DNA of 64,000 nucleotides from Agapetus fuscipes (taxonomy: Eukaryota > Arthropoda > Insecta > Trichoptera > Glossosomatidae), in assembly GCA_951799405.1 (NCBI GenBank), contig OX637339.1:7502001-7566000 (forward strand). Direction: 5' to 3'. The notes under the pieces were generated by a model, which saw only the letters and a program-made list of their open reading frames with translations, had not been told where the DNA came from and did not search any database. Shown here in pieces: positions 21,720-29,875 of this stretch. A program made the translations under genes and the position numbers. How positions within the stretch are numbered: the stretch's first letter is position 1; each line of letters starts with the position of its first letter.

Positions 21720-21890
21720 TGGTTTGTGTATTAAGACTGTGAAAATTCATATTTTTTATTGTTATTTAATTAAATAACACTTTTTAAATTTCAAAACACT
21801 GTTTTATTTTCACAAATCTATAATATATTTAAAAATTATCAATTTTTAAATATTTTAAATATTACAAACGTTTTCGACCAATATAGTTAT
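21720..21890. repeat. Decayed Penelope-like flanking repeat
   Basis: GTGTATTAAGACTGTGAAAA, AACACTGTTTTATTTTCAC and ATATTACAAACGTTTTCGACC parallel one arm of the 13.4-kb palindrome. The hammerhead core has decayed. Confidence 0.6.
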
Positions 21891-21925
21891 CTTACCGATT
21901 GTTTCCGAGAAGTTAGTCTTTTTTG

Positions 21926-22165
21926 ACTTTTAGGTTGGTATGAGGCTGAATACCCATACTGTAAAAAAGATTTCACTTTACCAGGGCCCCTTTGTTTTAG
22001 GGAAGGTCGGCAAAAGCTGAAAGGATTATGTTAATTTGAGATATAGATTTTAATCTGAAAGTACATATTATGTAGTTTTTATCACCGCAAACTTACATTG
22101 TTTGTCTGCACTAAATATGAATTTGAAATGTAAATATATCCTTGTCACTTAGATAACAGGTTAAA
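21926..22165 (+). repeat. Family A copy, diverged
   Basis: TTTTAGGTTGGTATGAGGCTG to TATATCCTTGTCACTTAGATA. The central GTTTTAGGGAAGGTCGGCAA is clear. Confidence 0.78.
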
Positions 22166-22441
22166 GACAGTAATTCTGGCTTGTTATCACCATTATCTTT
22201 TAAAGGCAGTGCCTTGTTCTTCTAACCATTTGGCTCTATTTTGGATGCAATCCTCGTTGTTGCAAATGCGAGGAGTTATCTATGAGCATTTTCACAGTCT
22301 TGGGAAATCTCTTGGGCAAGTTTGTCTATTCGAGTATTTTCCCTTGCTTGCTTAAAAAGGGTGCTATCTCAATCGAGTTTTCTATCAAATTGGCTTTCCT
22401 TTTTAAATGTAACGGATACATTATTTCTTTCTTCTACGTCC

Positions 22442-22800
22442 AGCAAAGTCAAAGCTCTCCATGATGCAGCTCCTTTCTACATCCAAGAGCTGATTATCTC
22501 AAAAGTCCTGGGCTCAAGGGAGCAAACACTAAGACCGGCAGAGAACGGAGCGGAAACCCTGCTAAATGAACCTAGAAGAAAAATTGCCACTGTTTTCGGA
22601 GACCGTGCTTATGCGGTGGCCGGCCCTCCGACCTGGAATCAACTACCACCAGAAATCTGGAGGTCTAGGACGATTGAGGAGCTAAATAGGAGGATAAAGA
22701 CACACTTTTTTGCCTAGTAAGCTACTAAGCGCCCTTGAAGTGACATTGAGTAACGAAACGGCGCTGATAACAAAATCATCATCATCAATCTTTTTTATTG
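22442..22800 (+). pseudogene. CR1/L2-like LINE C-terminus and 3' end
   Basis: An open frame ending at 22717 includes SKVKALHDAAPFYIQELI, KIATVFGDRAYAVAGPPTW and NQLPPEIWRSRTIEELNRR, ending KTHFFA. This is the usual CR1/L2-type C-terminus, intact to its stop. A 3' UTR of about 60 bases ends in an ATC triplet tail (AATCATCATCATCAATC). The element is 5'-truncated. The M at 22322 belongs to unrelated upstream sequence in the same frame. Confidence 0.85.
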
Positions 22801-23105
22801 GATTTTCTTTAGAAACATTACATTCTTAAACACTTTCAACGCTGAAAACATTTGTTTAAAGGTAAATAACTAACAACATAACATTATTTAAATGAAACAA
22901 CAGAACATATATTTTGATTTATGGTGGTCTAACTGCTACGCCATACAATCACCATACGGTCACCTTACCACCGAGCATTGTGCAGACGGTTCGTAAATCA
23001 GGTTTACCCTCTACGACAGTGGACCGCTACGCTACCCACAAGCGTGTAAGGACGGAGCTACGCCGTTCAGAATATGGGCATTCAAACAAGGTGAAGAGTT
23101 GTAGA

Positions 23106-23479
23106 CGTGTAACTGTAACTCTGCCGCCATTCCGCTAGGAGTGGCCAAAGCCTCTGCAGATTTGCCTCCATTTTTTTTTACTATCCTTGCATATTCGTTC
23201 AGTTCGTTCATATCCATTACCTTTTGCATGAATTTCTTTTTTTATACATTCGCTTTGTATATTTCATTCTTTCACAATTTTACCAATCTGATTCAACCAT
23301 ACTTATCTCGTTCTTCTCTATCCTCTTTTTCTTTTAAAATTTCCTCTGTATACACACTTTATAAGTCTTTCATCATTCATTCTTTCTACATGTTTAAATC
23401 ATCTCATCCCATGTTTGAGTGCATACTTTACTCATTTCACTCGTAGTCCATATTTCACTTCCATACATCAATATCGGTA
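23106..23479 (-). pseudogene. RTE-like LINE 3' part, first segment
   Basis: Minus-strand translation begins PKTLLPILMYGSEIWTT just inside 23479 and continues with stops through the usual C-terminal tail. The 3' end carries the hexamer GTTACA (minus strand AGTTACAGTTACAC). Related copies are at 27.35, 41.7, 55.3 and 57.4 kb. A 243-bp palindromic element interrupts it at 23495-23737. Confidence 0.78.
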
Positions 23480-23494
23480 ACAATGTTTTAGGTG

Positions 23495-23737
23495 CTTGAT
23501 TTTCTGGTTCCGGGTTTTGACCGTGGTCCATGTTTTTGCTTGTCTTCTTCTTTTTTCTTTTTATTCTTTCTTGAAGACTTTCTTGAAGACTTTCAGCTTA
23601 CGTTTCGTCTCCTCTGTGGGCGACTTCTTCGGAGTTCTGCTCGCTACTGAGAGCTACGTACAAGCAAAAACATGGACCACGGTCAAAACCCGGAACCAGA
23701 AAATCAAGCATCTAGATCCGGCCGTGAAAGCCTAAAA
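23495..23737. mobile_element. Palindromic insertion with 15-bp target duplication
   Basis: Arms at 23495-23543 and 23660-23708 are inverted copies of about 49 bases (TTCTGGTTCCGGGTTTTGAC...). The direct repeat ACAATGTTTTAGGTG at 23480-23494 recurs exactly at 23738-23752, within the RTE coding sequence, so this is a true insertion. On the minus strand the loop holds CCGAAGAAGTC...GAGACGAAACG, which resembles a hammerhead core with U4 changed to C. I infer a Penelope-like flanking repeat pair. Confidence 0.8.
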
Positions 23738-23752
23738 ACAATGTTTTAGGTG

Positions 23753-23830
23753 TTCGTATTAATATTAGTGAGTTGGCACTTGAATTTGCGGTTTTGAAGT
23801 TTAGATCCCCACGATAACTTTGATCCTGGT
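23753..23830 (-). pseudogene. RTE-like LINE, second segment
   Basis: Minus-strand codons SANSLILIRTPKT lead in frame into the segment at 23479 once the insertion and one copy of the duplicated target are removed. The upstream limit was not determined. Confidence 0.6.
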
Positions 23831-23846
23831 TTAACAGATCGCTGCC

Positions 23847-24088
23847 TTAGTTCTTGTTTACGGTATACGCCATTAAGAAAATTTTACATGAGCAATGTTT
23901 GCATGTGTACTGGACCAATGTGTCTTAGAAAAACAAGAAATTTATTTTAAAAATATTTAAAAGAACTCTAACATTATCGAGTTGTACGGTTTTTCTTAGC
24001 TCAGATTGTGTAGAATTTTATTCTTAAGACAACTGCATGAACAAGTCATATTTGACAAGATTGGCGTATACGGTAAACAAGAACTGGG
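23847..24088. mobile_element. Family I MITE, copy 2 (best ends)
   Basis: A perfect 24-base inverted repeat (TTCTTGTTTACGGTATACGC and its complement GCGTATACGGTAAACAAGAA) encloses the family I body (TGTTTGCATGTGTACTGGAC, TTAGCTCAGATTGTGTAG). It has no coding capacity. Confidence 0.85.
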
Positions 24089-24099
24089 GGAACGAGATG

Positions 24100-24689
24100 T
24101 CATGAAGTAATTTTTAATAAGTTATTTATTAAAATATTAAATAATGAAATATTAATTGATAATGTTAATACCTGTTTCTAGTCAGGCAAAATATGTCGAG
24201 AATTGCATTCCTCTTCACAAATCTATTGTTTTAAAAATAAAAAGTTGTGCTTATCATAATAGGTTATATACAGGTATAGGTGGGTATGCCAAGTTAGTTT
24301 ATCTCTATGCACTTGACGCTACTTACCACTTCCTACTCGCTACTTTACACTTAAGATGTTTGAACGTCCTTTTATGTCTACGCCGTAGCATCGTAGAGGA
24401 GCCAGAATGCACATCGAGGAAACCAGTGTAATGTAGAGCTGGTATTAGACGGTGCAGGATCAGAAGTGAGAATACTGTGAATAAATGGGAATGAAAAGCA
24501 TTATGGAGAAAGAATAATGTATACTAAATAATGGTAAAACTTACAAAAGTATTTTTCATGTCGATTTTAATTTGTAAACATGCCAAGCGTCTGTAATTCC
24601 AGTGTACATTCACGATAAGTGATACATTGCATGAGAATTATATGTGATAATAACACTTCAAATTAACAATCTAGTACATCTCATAATCT
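24100..24689. other. Unassigned DNA
   Basis: No recognised repeat. The open frame at 24156-24431 shows no domain or codon pattern that sets it apart from noise. Confidence 0.4.
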
Positions 24690-24925
24690 AGTGATTAAAG
24701 CTTCGGACTCGTGAGCAGAAGTGGTGAGTTTGAATCTCAGTGGAGAGTAAAATAAAAGTTGAAAAATTATCTGCTATAAGAGTTTTAGGCTTACACGGCC
24801 GGCTGATGATACTGGAGTGATGTTTTCCGGGATCTGTTGAGATTCCGTGGTCTGTGAGAGCTGGAGCTTCCGGACGTTTTTCCCATTTCTACGATGGGCT
24901 TCTTTAGCGTGAAGTATTATGATGA
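24690..24925 (+). mobile_element. SINE with C-like tRNA head and F tail
   Basis: The head ATCTAGTGATTAAAGCTTCGG...GTTTGAATCTC has A- and B-box positions as in family C. The tail (GAGTTTTAGGCTTACACGG, GTTTTCCGGGATCTG) recurs at 36235-36400 and differs from the usual C tail. It ends in a GAT-rich 3' stretch. Confidence 0.7.
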
Positions 24926-25064
24926 TGATTATCTTGATGAGAACTGTGAAGTGTCACAACTTCATGGACATTTATAGAAACAAAAACAGTTACTATTTAC
25001 TCGTTTTACTGTTTATTTTCACTTTTTCTGTAAAACATTACAACGACATTGTAATGTTTTGTCA

Positions 25065-25200
25065 AAAACGTTACCATGTTGAAAACACCGGTTCCCATAG
25101 ATCTCCGAAGTTAAGCAACATTGCGTTACCAAGCTCGCAGAGGGCTCTTGAGGTGTGATACACACAAAAACAGCGCTCACAAAATAAATCATCCTAATAT
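25065..25200 (+). mobile_element. SINE with a 5S rRNA-derived head and C tail
   Basis: 25065-25124 resembles the first ~60 bases of animal 5S rRNA: ACCATGTTGAAAACACCGG, then GATCTCCGAAGTTAAGCAAC and ATTG. It passes straight into the C tail (ACCAAGCTCGCAGAGGGCTC, CACAAAAACAGCGCTCAC, AATAAATCA) and an ATT triplet tail. The later part of the 5S internal promoter (box C) is missing, so this is not a 5S gene. 5S-headed SINEs (SINE3 class) are known in animals; the shared tail with a tRNA-headed SINE is the notable point. Confidence 0.82.
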
Positions 25201-25204
25201 TATT

Positions 25205-25250
25205 ATTATTACAATCATTTTGTGTTCTCAGACCATCATCAGGTAAAATA
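25205..25250 (-). ncRNA. Weak hammerhead-like remnant
   Basis: The minus strand reads TACCTGATGATGGTCTGAG followed by AACACAAAATG. The CTGATGA core is present but the GAAA core is not, so it is at best decayed. Confidence 0.35.
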
Positions 25251-25749
25251 AATATGTTGTTCATCATTGTCAAAGATTGTTGCAATAAGTCAATGCCATT
25301 TTTACACCAGAGTATGTCCGATAGACCCTTGCTTTTTTATGTATAAAAAAGGAATCTTTCTATTTCTGACATTTTCATCTTAAATTGGCTGCTTAGAGGT
25401 TGTATTTTACATAACGACCTCGCTGTTTGGCTTTACACTGTTGTCTGCGTGCAATGCCCCTCAGCTCTTACATATTTACGGTGGTGGGAGCTTTCAAACT
25501 TTCTAGAAAGCTCTCTCTTATTGCATTAAGTGCACTTGTCTAGACGAGATACTTGCATGACAAATAACTGAAACTTACCGAGAGAAATAACTAGATAAAC
25601 AGTTTCTAAAAAAGAGTTGTTATTTTTTGTGTTCCTTTGAGAATAGGTCTAAGAAGTAAAAATTACACTTTTCTCCTGTCTATTATAAAAGAAAATAATT
25701 TAATAAACGTGGTAAATTGCTTGTTATTTGTTCTTTGTGGGATTAAAAA

Positions 25750-25870
25750 ATTCATGTCCCTTTACTAAGACTGGCGACCAAAGGTTCATCTAGCTTTACA
25801 GAACTTGGATCTTGTTTGAGAATTGGTCGACTACAAAGCTTGCAGAGGACTCCTAAGGAATTAGGGGATT
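25750..25870 (+). mobile_element. Family C tail fragment
   Basis: AGACTGGCGACCAAAGGTTC, GATCTTGTTTGAGAATTGG and GCTTGCAGAGGACTCCT follow the C 3' order. Confidence 0.7.
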
Positions 25871-26457
25871 CCATTATTTCAAAGAGAATAGTGAACGCTG
25901 TAGAAACTTTGATGGAATTTTAATTTTACCTTTTAAAAATACTGTTTTGTTTTTAGCGGGTTCTATTAAATCCAAACTGCGTTTTATTTATTATAAACAA
26001 TTTATTTTATCACTTTCGATTCCGACAGAGTTCTTTTGCACAGTAGGTATAGTACGACGGTTAATTGATACCTGATCTCTCCGAGGAATCTTGGTCCTAA
26101 TTTATACAGATTATTATGATCATCCCGTAACATGGAGAATCGTTAAATACCACCTTGTTAGATTTCACCAGAATATTTGATTCAACACTAAATTAATCTC
26201 CAAATAATACAAATCATTATTAGGTACCTACCTAAGCATCCACTCACTTCTAAAGACTTCAAAGAAGTATTATAAACTAACACGGACAAACCAAACACAA
26301 CTTCTACCGTCTTTCATATTCGTAACAAAACATTAAATGGTAAGCCATTGCTGACACACTTCGTCCCCAATTTGATTAAAAAATGACCTTCAAATGAAAT
26401 TTTATCAAGAATCATATTCAACACAATCTGAACCTCCCATCTTCAGGTGTAAATATG

Positions 26458-26508
26458 TAAACACCTGAAGATGGGAGGTATTGCTTCTCCCGAAACCGGT
26501 TGTGTTTA
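26458..26508 (+). ncRNA. Hammerhead ribozyme motif, well formed
   Basis: Stem I TAAACAC (26458-26464) pairs with GTGTTTA (26502-26508) over 7 bp. The core CTGAAGA is at 26465-26471, stem II GGGAG/CTCCC plus a G-T pair with a 7-base loop, GAA at 26492-26494, stem III ACCGGT (self-complementary, 2 bp as a monomer) and T at the cleavage position 26501. As in the other copies one T lies between A9 and stem II. The order is that of a minimal type I hammerhead, a class known from Penelope-like elements and thought to act as dimers. Confidence 0.85.
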
Positions 26509-26684
26509 AAAATAAAAACTCTTGTGAATTATAACAAAGAATATTTTATTTTAATCTATTAAAATGAACTTTCACGAAGTAACTGCTAAAAACCTAGATA
26601 ATATAAAGAAAAACAGCTTTAATTAATTAAAATACTTTTTTTAACTTTGTTACAATTCACTTGAGTTTTATTTTTTAAAAAAAA

Positions 26685-26729
26685 ACACAACCAGTTTCGG
26701 GAGAAGCAGTACCTCCCATCTTCAGGTGT
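26685..26729 (-). ncRNA. Hammerhead motif, minus strand
   Basis: ACAC-CTGAAGA, stem II GGGAG/CTCCC, GAAA, stem III ACTGGT, then T and GTGT. Stem I is 4 bp. The stem II loop (GTACTGCTT) differs by one base from the plus copy. Confidence 0.78.
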
Positions 26730-26735
26730 AAATAT

Positions 26736-27032
26736 CAACTAACATAAAATACAAAATTACCAAATTAAGCAAGGATTTAATTTGTAGTACTGGTGGGGGT
26801 AAGTGGGGGGCGGGGCTTAATTGGAAACAAAGAAAGTAATGGCGAAGTGTTGGGAAAGAGGATATTATTTAAGAGGTTATTTTCAGAATTAATATTTTTT
26901 TGGATTTCTAGATTTTCAAAATTGTTCATAATTTTACCTTTGTAGGGGATGGGATGAAGGAGTTTTAATGTGTGAGTGTGAAAGGAATGGTTTGATTCAA
27001 TGATGTGGTTGGCGAACTCAGAGTCGTGTTGT
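26736..27032. other. Unassigned DNA within the Penelope-like cluster
   Basis: Contains a G-rich run (TGGGGGTAAGTGGGGGGCGG near 26795). It may be the internal part of the neighbouring element; no coding signal. Confidence 0.35.
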
Positions 27033-27139
27033 GTTTTTTAAAAAATAAAACTCAAGTGAATTGTAACAAAGTTAAAAAAAGTATTTTAATTAATTAAAAT
27101 GTGCTTTCACAAAGTTACTGCCCAAAATCTAAATAATAT
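27033..27139 (+). repeat. Penelope-like repeat arm, second member
   Basis: AAATAAAACTCAAGTGAATTG, TTTTAATTAATTAAAATG and TTTCACAAAGTTACTGCC match 26535-26680 in inverted sense. It leads directly into the hairpin at 27140. Confidence 0.7.
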
Positions 27140-27184
27140 AAAAACAGCTTTGTTTTCGATTACGTGAGTATTTATTTTTATAGA

Positions 27185-27226
27185 CCACAACCGGTTTCGC
27201 AAACATCCGTTTGCATCGTCAGGTCC
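27185..27226 (-). ncRNA. Hammerhead motif, minus arm
   Basis: Same core and stem II as the plus partner, but the loop-side bases differ so that stem I has only about 2 bp (GAC against GTG). Possibly not functional alone. Confidence 0.65.
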
Positions 27227-27234
27227 AGGTTGAT

Positions 27235-27276
27235 CCACCTGACGATGCAAACGGATGTTTGCGAAACCGGTTGTGG
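27235..27276 (+). ncRNA. Hammerhead ribozyme motif, plus arm
   Basis: CCAC (27235-27238) pairs with GTGG (27273-27276). The core CTGACGA is at 27239-27245, stem II GCAAAC/GTTTGC is 6 bp perfect with loop GGAT, GAA at 27263-27265, stem III ACCGGT is self-complementary, T at the cleavage site 27272. All positions that are fixed in hammerheads are kept apart from the one extra T after the core. Confidence 0.87.
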
Positions 27277-27346
27277 TATATAAAAATAAATACTCACGTA
27301 ATCGAAAACAAAGCTGTTTTTCGTTTTTCTTTTATCATTAATGATG

Positions 27347-27437
27347 AACGGTTACAAAGTTAATCTGACTCTGGAGGAAATGAAAGAAGTATGCAAGGAC
27401 AGAAAGAAATGGCGGTTGATCTGTAATGTTGGCGGCT
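27347..27437 (+). pseudogene. RTE-like LINE C-terminal scrap
   Basis: Codons read EEMKEVCKDRKKWRLICNVGG. This equals the end of the RTE-like copy at 41721-42125. Only about 90 bases remain. Confidence 0.72.
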
Positions 27438-27499
27438 AGGGTTTGTTAAATTGTAATATGTTTTCTGTTTAGTTTTGATAATATTATTATTTACAGATT

Positions 27500-27782
27500 T
27501 ATAAAATGTAATTTGTTGTGTATGTTCCTTGACTTATAGGTTGGTATGCGGCTGACCACCCAAGCTGTAAAAATGGTTCACTTTGCCAATGTCACCCCTG
27601 TTACAGCGAAGGACGGCAAGAGTTGCAGGGTGTATGTCCATTTTAGATTTGGTTTTTATGTTGTAGGTTCACGTGCGGCATGTGCAAGCGCAAAGTTGTA
27701 CGTGTCTGGTTGTGAGAATGCATGTAATGTGAATCTCTAATGTAACATATCTTTGCAACTTAGATTAGATTAGATTAGATAA
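27500..27782 (+). repeat. Family A copy, near consensus
   Basis: Runs from AAAATGTAATTTGTTGTG through CCTTGACTTATAGGTTGG to ATTAGATTAGATTAGATAAG. A leader upstream of CCTTGAC is shared with the copies at 30.6, 52.7 and 53.9 kb, so the true 5' end may lie at least 35 bases before that motif. The internal open frame (27546-27740) also appears in other copies but is a by-product: it varies and shows no family. Confidence 0.9.
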
Positions 27783-28032
27783 GACAAATTAGTCAAGTAC
27801 ACATACAAACGTTGCTCATTTGAAATATCCTCTGATGGACATAAGACAAACAAGCACTTAGCAGTCTACTTGTGGGGATTAAATCCTAGCCCTCTAGCAT
27901 TGATCACACGCCTTTATCCGGACAATATGGCGCAGAAATAGTTTTTATTCCAAAACCAATGTGCGTTGACCACTATAATAAATACAAGTGATTTGTAAGA
28001 TATTTAATCTATATCTATAAAGAAGGATGTGT

Positions 28033-28110
28033 GTATGTATGTATGTATGTATGTATGTATGTATGTATGTATGTATGTATGTATGTATGTATGTATGTAT
28101 GTATGTATGT
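28033..28110. repeat. (TATG)n microsatellite
   Basis: About 19-20 uninterrupted units within the first Helitron copy. Confidence 0.95.
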
Positions 28111-28305
28111 CCCCTATAGACTCATAAACCGCTCATCCGATTTTGACGAAATTTTCAGGAAACATGTAACATATTCTTAGAACGAATCCTGTGAAGTTTG
28201 ATGGTGATCAAATAAACAGTGGTTCTCAATTCTCGATATTTCAGCAACGAGGTCGGTAAATTTTGAAACCACCCAATAGAAGAAGACCATTATATTCAAC
28301 TACAA

Positions 28306-28640
28306 TACATAATCTTAGTTGCAAATATACATTTACATTAAAGATTCATATAAAATGCATGCTCACAAGTAGACACATGTAAGTTCACGCTTACAAATGC
28401 TGCATGTGCACCCACTCATAATTTAAAATCCAAATCTAAAATGAACAACCCAGTAACTTTTACTTTACGCCAACTTGAAATGGATGTTATTCAGCTCCTG
28501 AGTGGCTTGACACTCATTTCTTATGAAGGCTGAGTAAGCCTTGCCGGTATTTTATTTTGGGTTTAAAATAAACACTGAAACGGGAAATAATTTCTGACAT
28601 ATTCGGTGGGATTCTAACTCGAGATCTCGGCATGGAATGC
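28306..28640 (-). repeat. Family A and D fragments carried in the Helitron
   Basis: 28306-28470 is a reverse A 3' part (CATGCTCACAAGTAGACACA, ACAAATGCTGCATG). 28490-28640 is reverse D (GAAGGCTGAGTAAGCCTTGC, AATAAACACTGAAACGGG, CTCGGCATGGAATGC). Both recur at the same places in the second copy (28912-29285), so they were already on board before the duplication. Confidence 0.75.
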
Positions 28641-28676
28641 AATCTATCTATCTATATCTATAAAGAAGGATGTGTG

Positions 28677-28688
28677 TATGTATGTATG

Positions 28689-28719
<31 letters not shown>

Positions 28720-28724
28720 GTATG
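28677..28724. repeat. (TATG)n microsatellite, shorter allele
   Basis: About 12 units with one TAAG interruption. It stands at the same place as the 78-bp array in the first Helitron copy. Confidence 0.93.
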
Positions 28725-29094
28725 TTCCCTATACTCATAAACCGCTCATCCGATTTTGACGAAATTTTCAGGAAACATGTAACATATTTTTAGAATGAAT
28801 CCTGTGAAGTTTGATGGTGATCAAATAAACAGTGGTTCTCAATTCTCAATATTTCAGCAACGAGGTCGGTAAATTTTGAAACCACCCAATAGAAGAAGAC
28901 CATTATATTCAACTACAATACATAATCTTAGTTGCAAATATACATTTACATTAAAGATTCATATAAAATGCATGCTCACAAGTAGACACATGTAAGTTCA
29001 CGCTTACAAATGCTGCATGTGTACCTACTCATAATTTAAAATCCAAATCTAAAATGAACAACCCAGTAACTTTTACTTTACGCCAACTTGAAAT

Positions 29095-29285
29095 GGATGT
29101 TATTCAGCTCCTGAGTGGCTTGACACTCATTTCTTATGAAGGCTGAGTAAGCCTTGCCGGTATTTTATTTTGGGTTAGAAATAAACACTGAAACGAGAAA
29201 TAAATTCTGACAACTTCAGTGGGATTCTAACTCGAGATCTCGGCATGGAATGCAGTTACTCTACCAACTAAGCTATAGACCGGAC
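29095..29285 (-). mobile_element. Family D SINE within the Helitron
   Basis: Reverse D with body and complete tRNA-like head up to CTACCAACTAAGCTATAGACC. The first Helitron copy breaks off inside this element. Confidence 0.82.
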
Positions 29286-29317
29286 TTTTTACAAATATGG
29301 TGGATAGATATCGGTTT

Positions 29318-29872
29318 GGTTAGGGGTAAGCAACCTGCGGCTCACCAGCCACATGCGGCTCTTTGGGTGTGAAGTTACGGCTCTTTATCTTCATACGCAA
29401 ATATAAAAAAAACACAGAATTATACTTCTGATCGAAAAAAACTAAATCGTTCTGAATCGATTAACGATCTCTCCGCTACTTGTACTCGCTTTTCACCCTC
29501 CCCTCGCCCCATCGACGCTATTTATTGTTGGCAAAAAAACATTGGTGGCTCTTTACAAATCCAAATCCAAAATAAGATATGTATCATTTGAGATTCACAT
29601 CAAATGCATTCCCATAAGCAGACACGCATAATTTCGCGCTCACACATACTGCATGTGGAACTACAATATAAAAACCCAATCTTAAATGAACATAAGCCCT
29701 GCAACTCTTGCCGACCTTCCCTGAAACAGGGGCGACATTGGCAAAGTGAACCATTTTTTACAGTATGGGTGGTCAGCCTCATACCAACCTATAAGTCAAG
29801 GAAAAACTTTGAAATTTGTAAATTGTAATTTTTGGCTCTTCCGACTCAAAAGGTTGCCGACCCTTGGCCTAG
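29318..29872. mobile_element. hAT-type non-autonomous transposon
   Basis: The left end AGGGGTAAGCAACCTGCGGC and the right end GGTTGCCGACCCTTGG are inverted copies. The ends and the repeated GGCTCTTT segments have the form common to animal hAT non-autonomous elements (AGGGGTCGGCAACC type). An 8-bp target duplication could not be confirmed. A family A copy sits inside it. Confidence 0.75.
29558..29803 (-). repeat. Family A copy nested in the hAT element
   Basis: A full reverse copy; the tail here reads (GGATTT)n on the minus strand, unlike the (TTAGA)n of most copies. The 5' end is ACCAACCTATAAGTCAAGG. Confidence 0.88.
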
Positions 29873-29875
29873 ACA

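Larger units (their letters stand above)
26404..26735. mobile_element. Penelope-like flanking repeats, inverted cluster
   Basis: Three related hammerhead blocks lie in alternating orientation: minus 26420-26455 (core deleted), plus 26458-26508, minus 26685-26729. The plus block continues to AAAACTCTTGTGAATTATAAC and is mirrored by TTACAATTCACTTGAGTTTT upstream of the last minus block, leaving about 105 bases between the arms. No reverse transcriptase or GIY-YIG frame remains. Confidence 0.8.
27140..27321. repeat. 85-bp-arm inverted repeat with two hammerhead motifs
   Basis: Arms 27140-27224 and 27237-27321 are reverse complements with one mismatch (27183), separated by 12 bases. Each arm ends, near the loop, in a hammerhead motif: 27185-27226 (-) and 27235-27276 (+). 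Confidence 0.92.
28008..28640 (+). mobile_element. Helitron 5' part, first copy
   Basis: Starts A|TCTATATCTATAAAGAAGG, continues with a TATG microsatellite, AACCGCTCATCCGATTTTGA and further sequence, and stops at 28640 where the second, nearly identical copy begins after a CTAT run. It differs from the second copy at only a few positions apart from microsatellite length. Confidence 0.8.

Noticed and set aside
25065..25124. A 5S rRNA gene
   Set aside because: Only the first half of 5S is present and it runs into a SINE tail; box C of the internal promoter and the 3' half are missing.
27546..27740. Small protein beginning MRLTT(Q/H)(A/T)VK, also seen at 8003-8215, 11220-11447, 29600-29782 and 34531-34854
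   Set aside because: It appears on different strands relative to the repeat and varies by frameshift; it is a by-product of the family A sequence, not a conserved gene.
28033..28724. CRISPR-like array
   Set aside because: The repeats are a TATG microsatellite and a Helitron duplication without spacers; the genome is eukaryotic.
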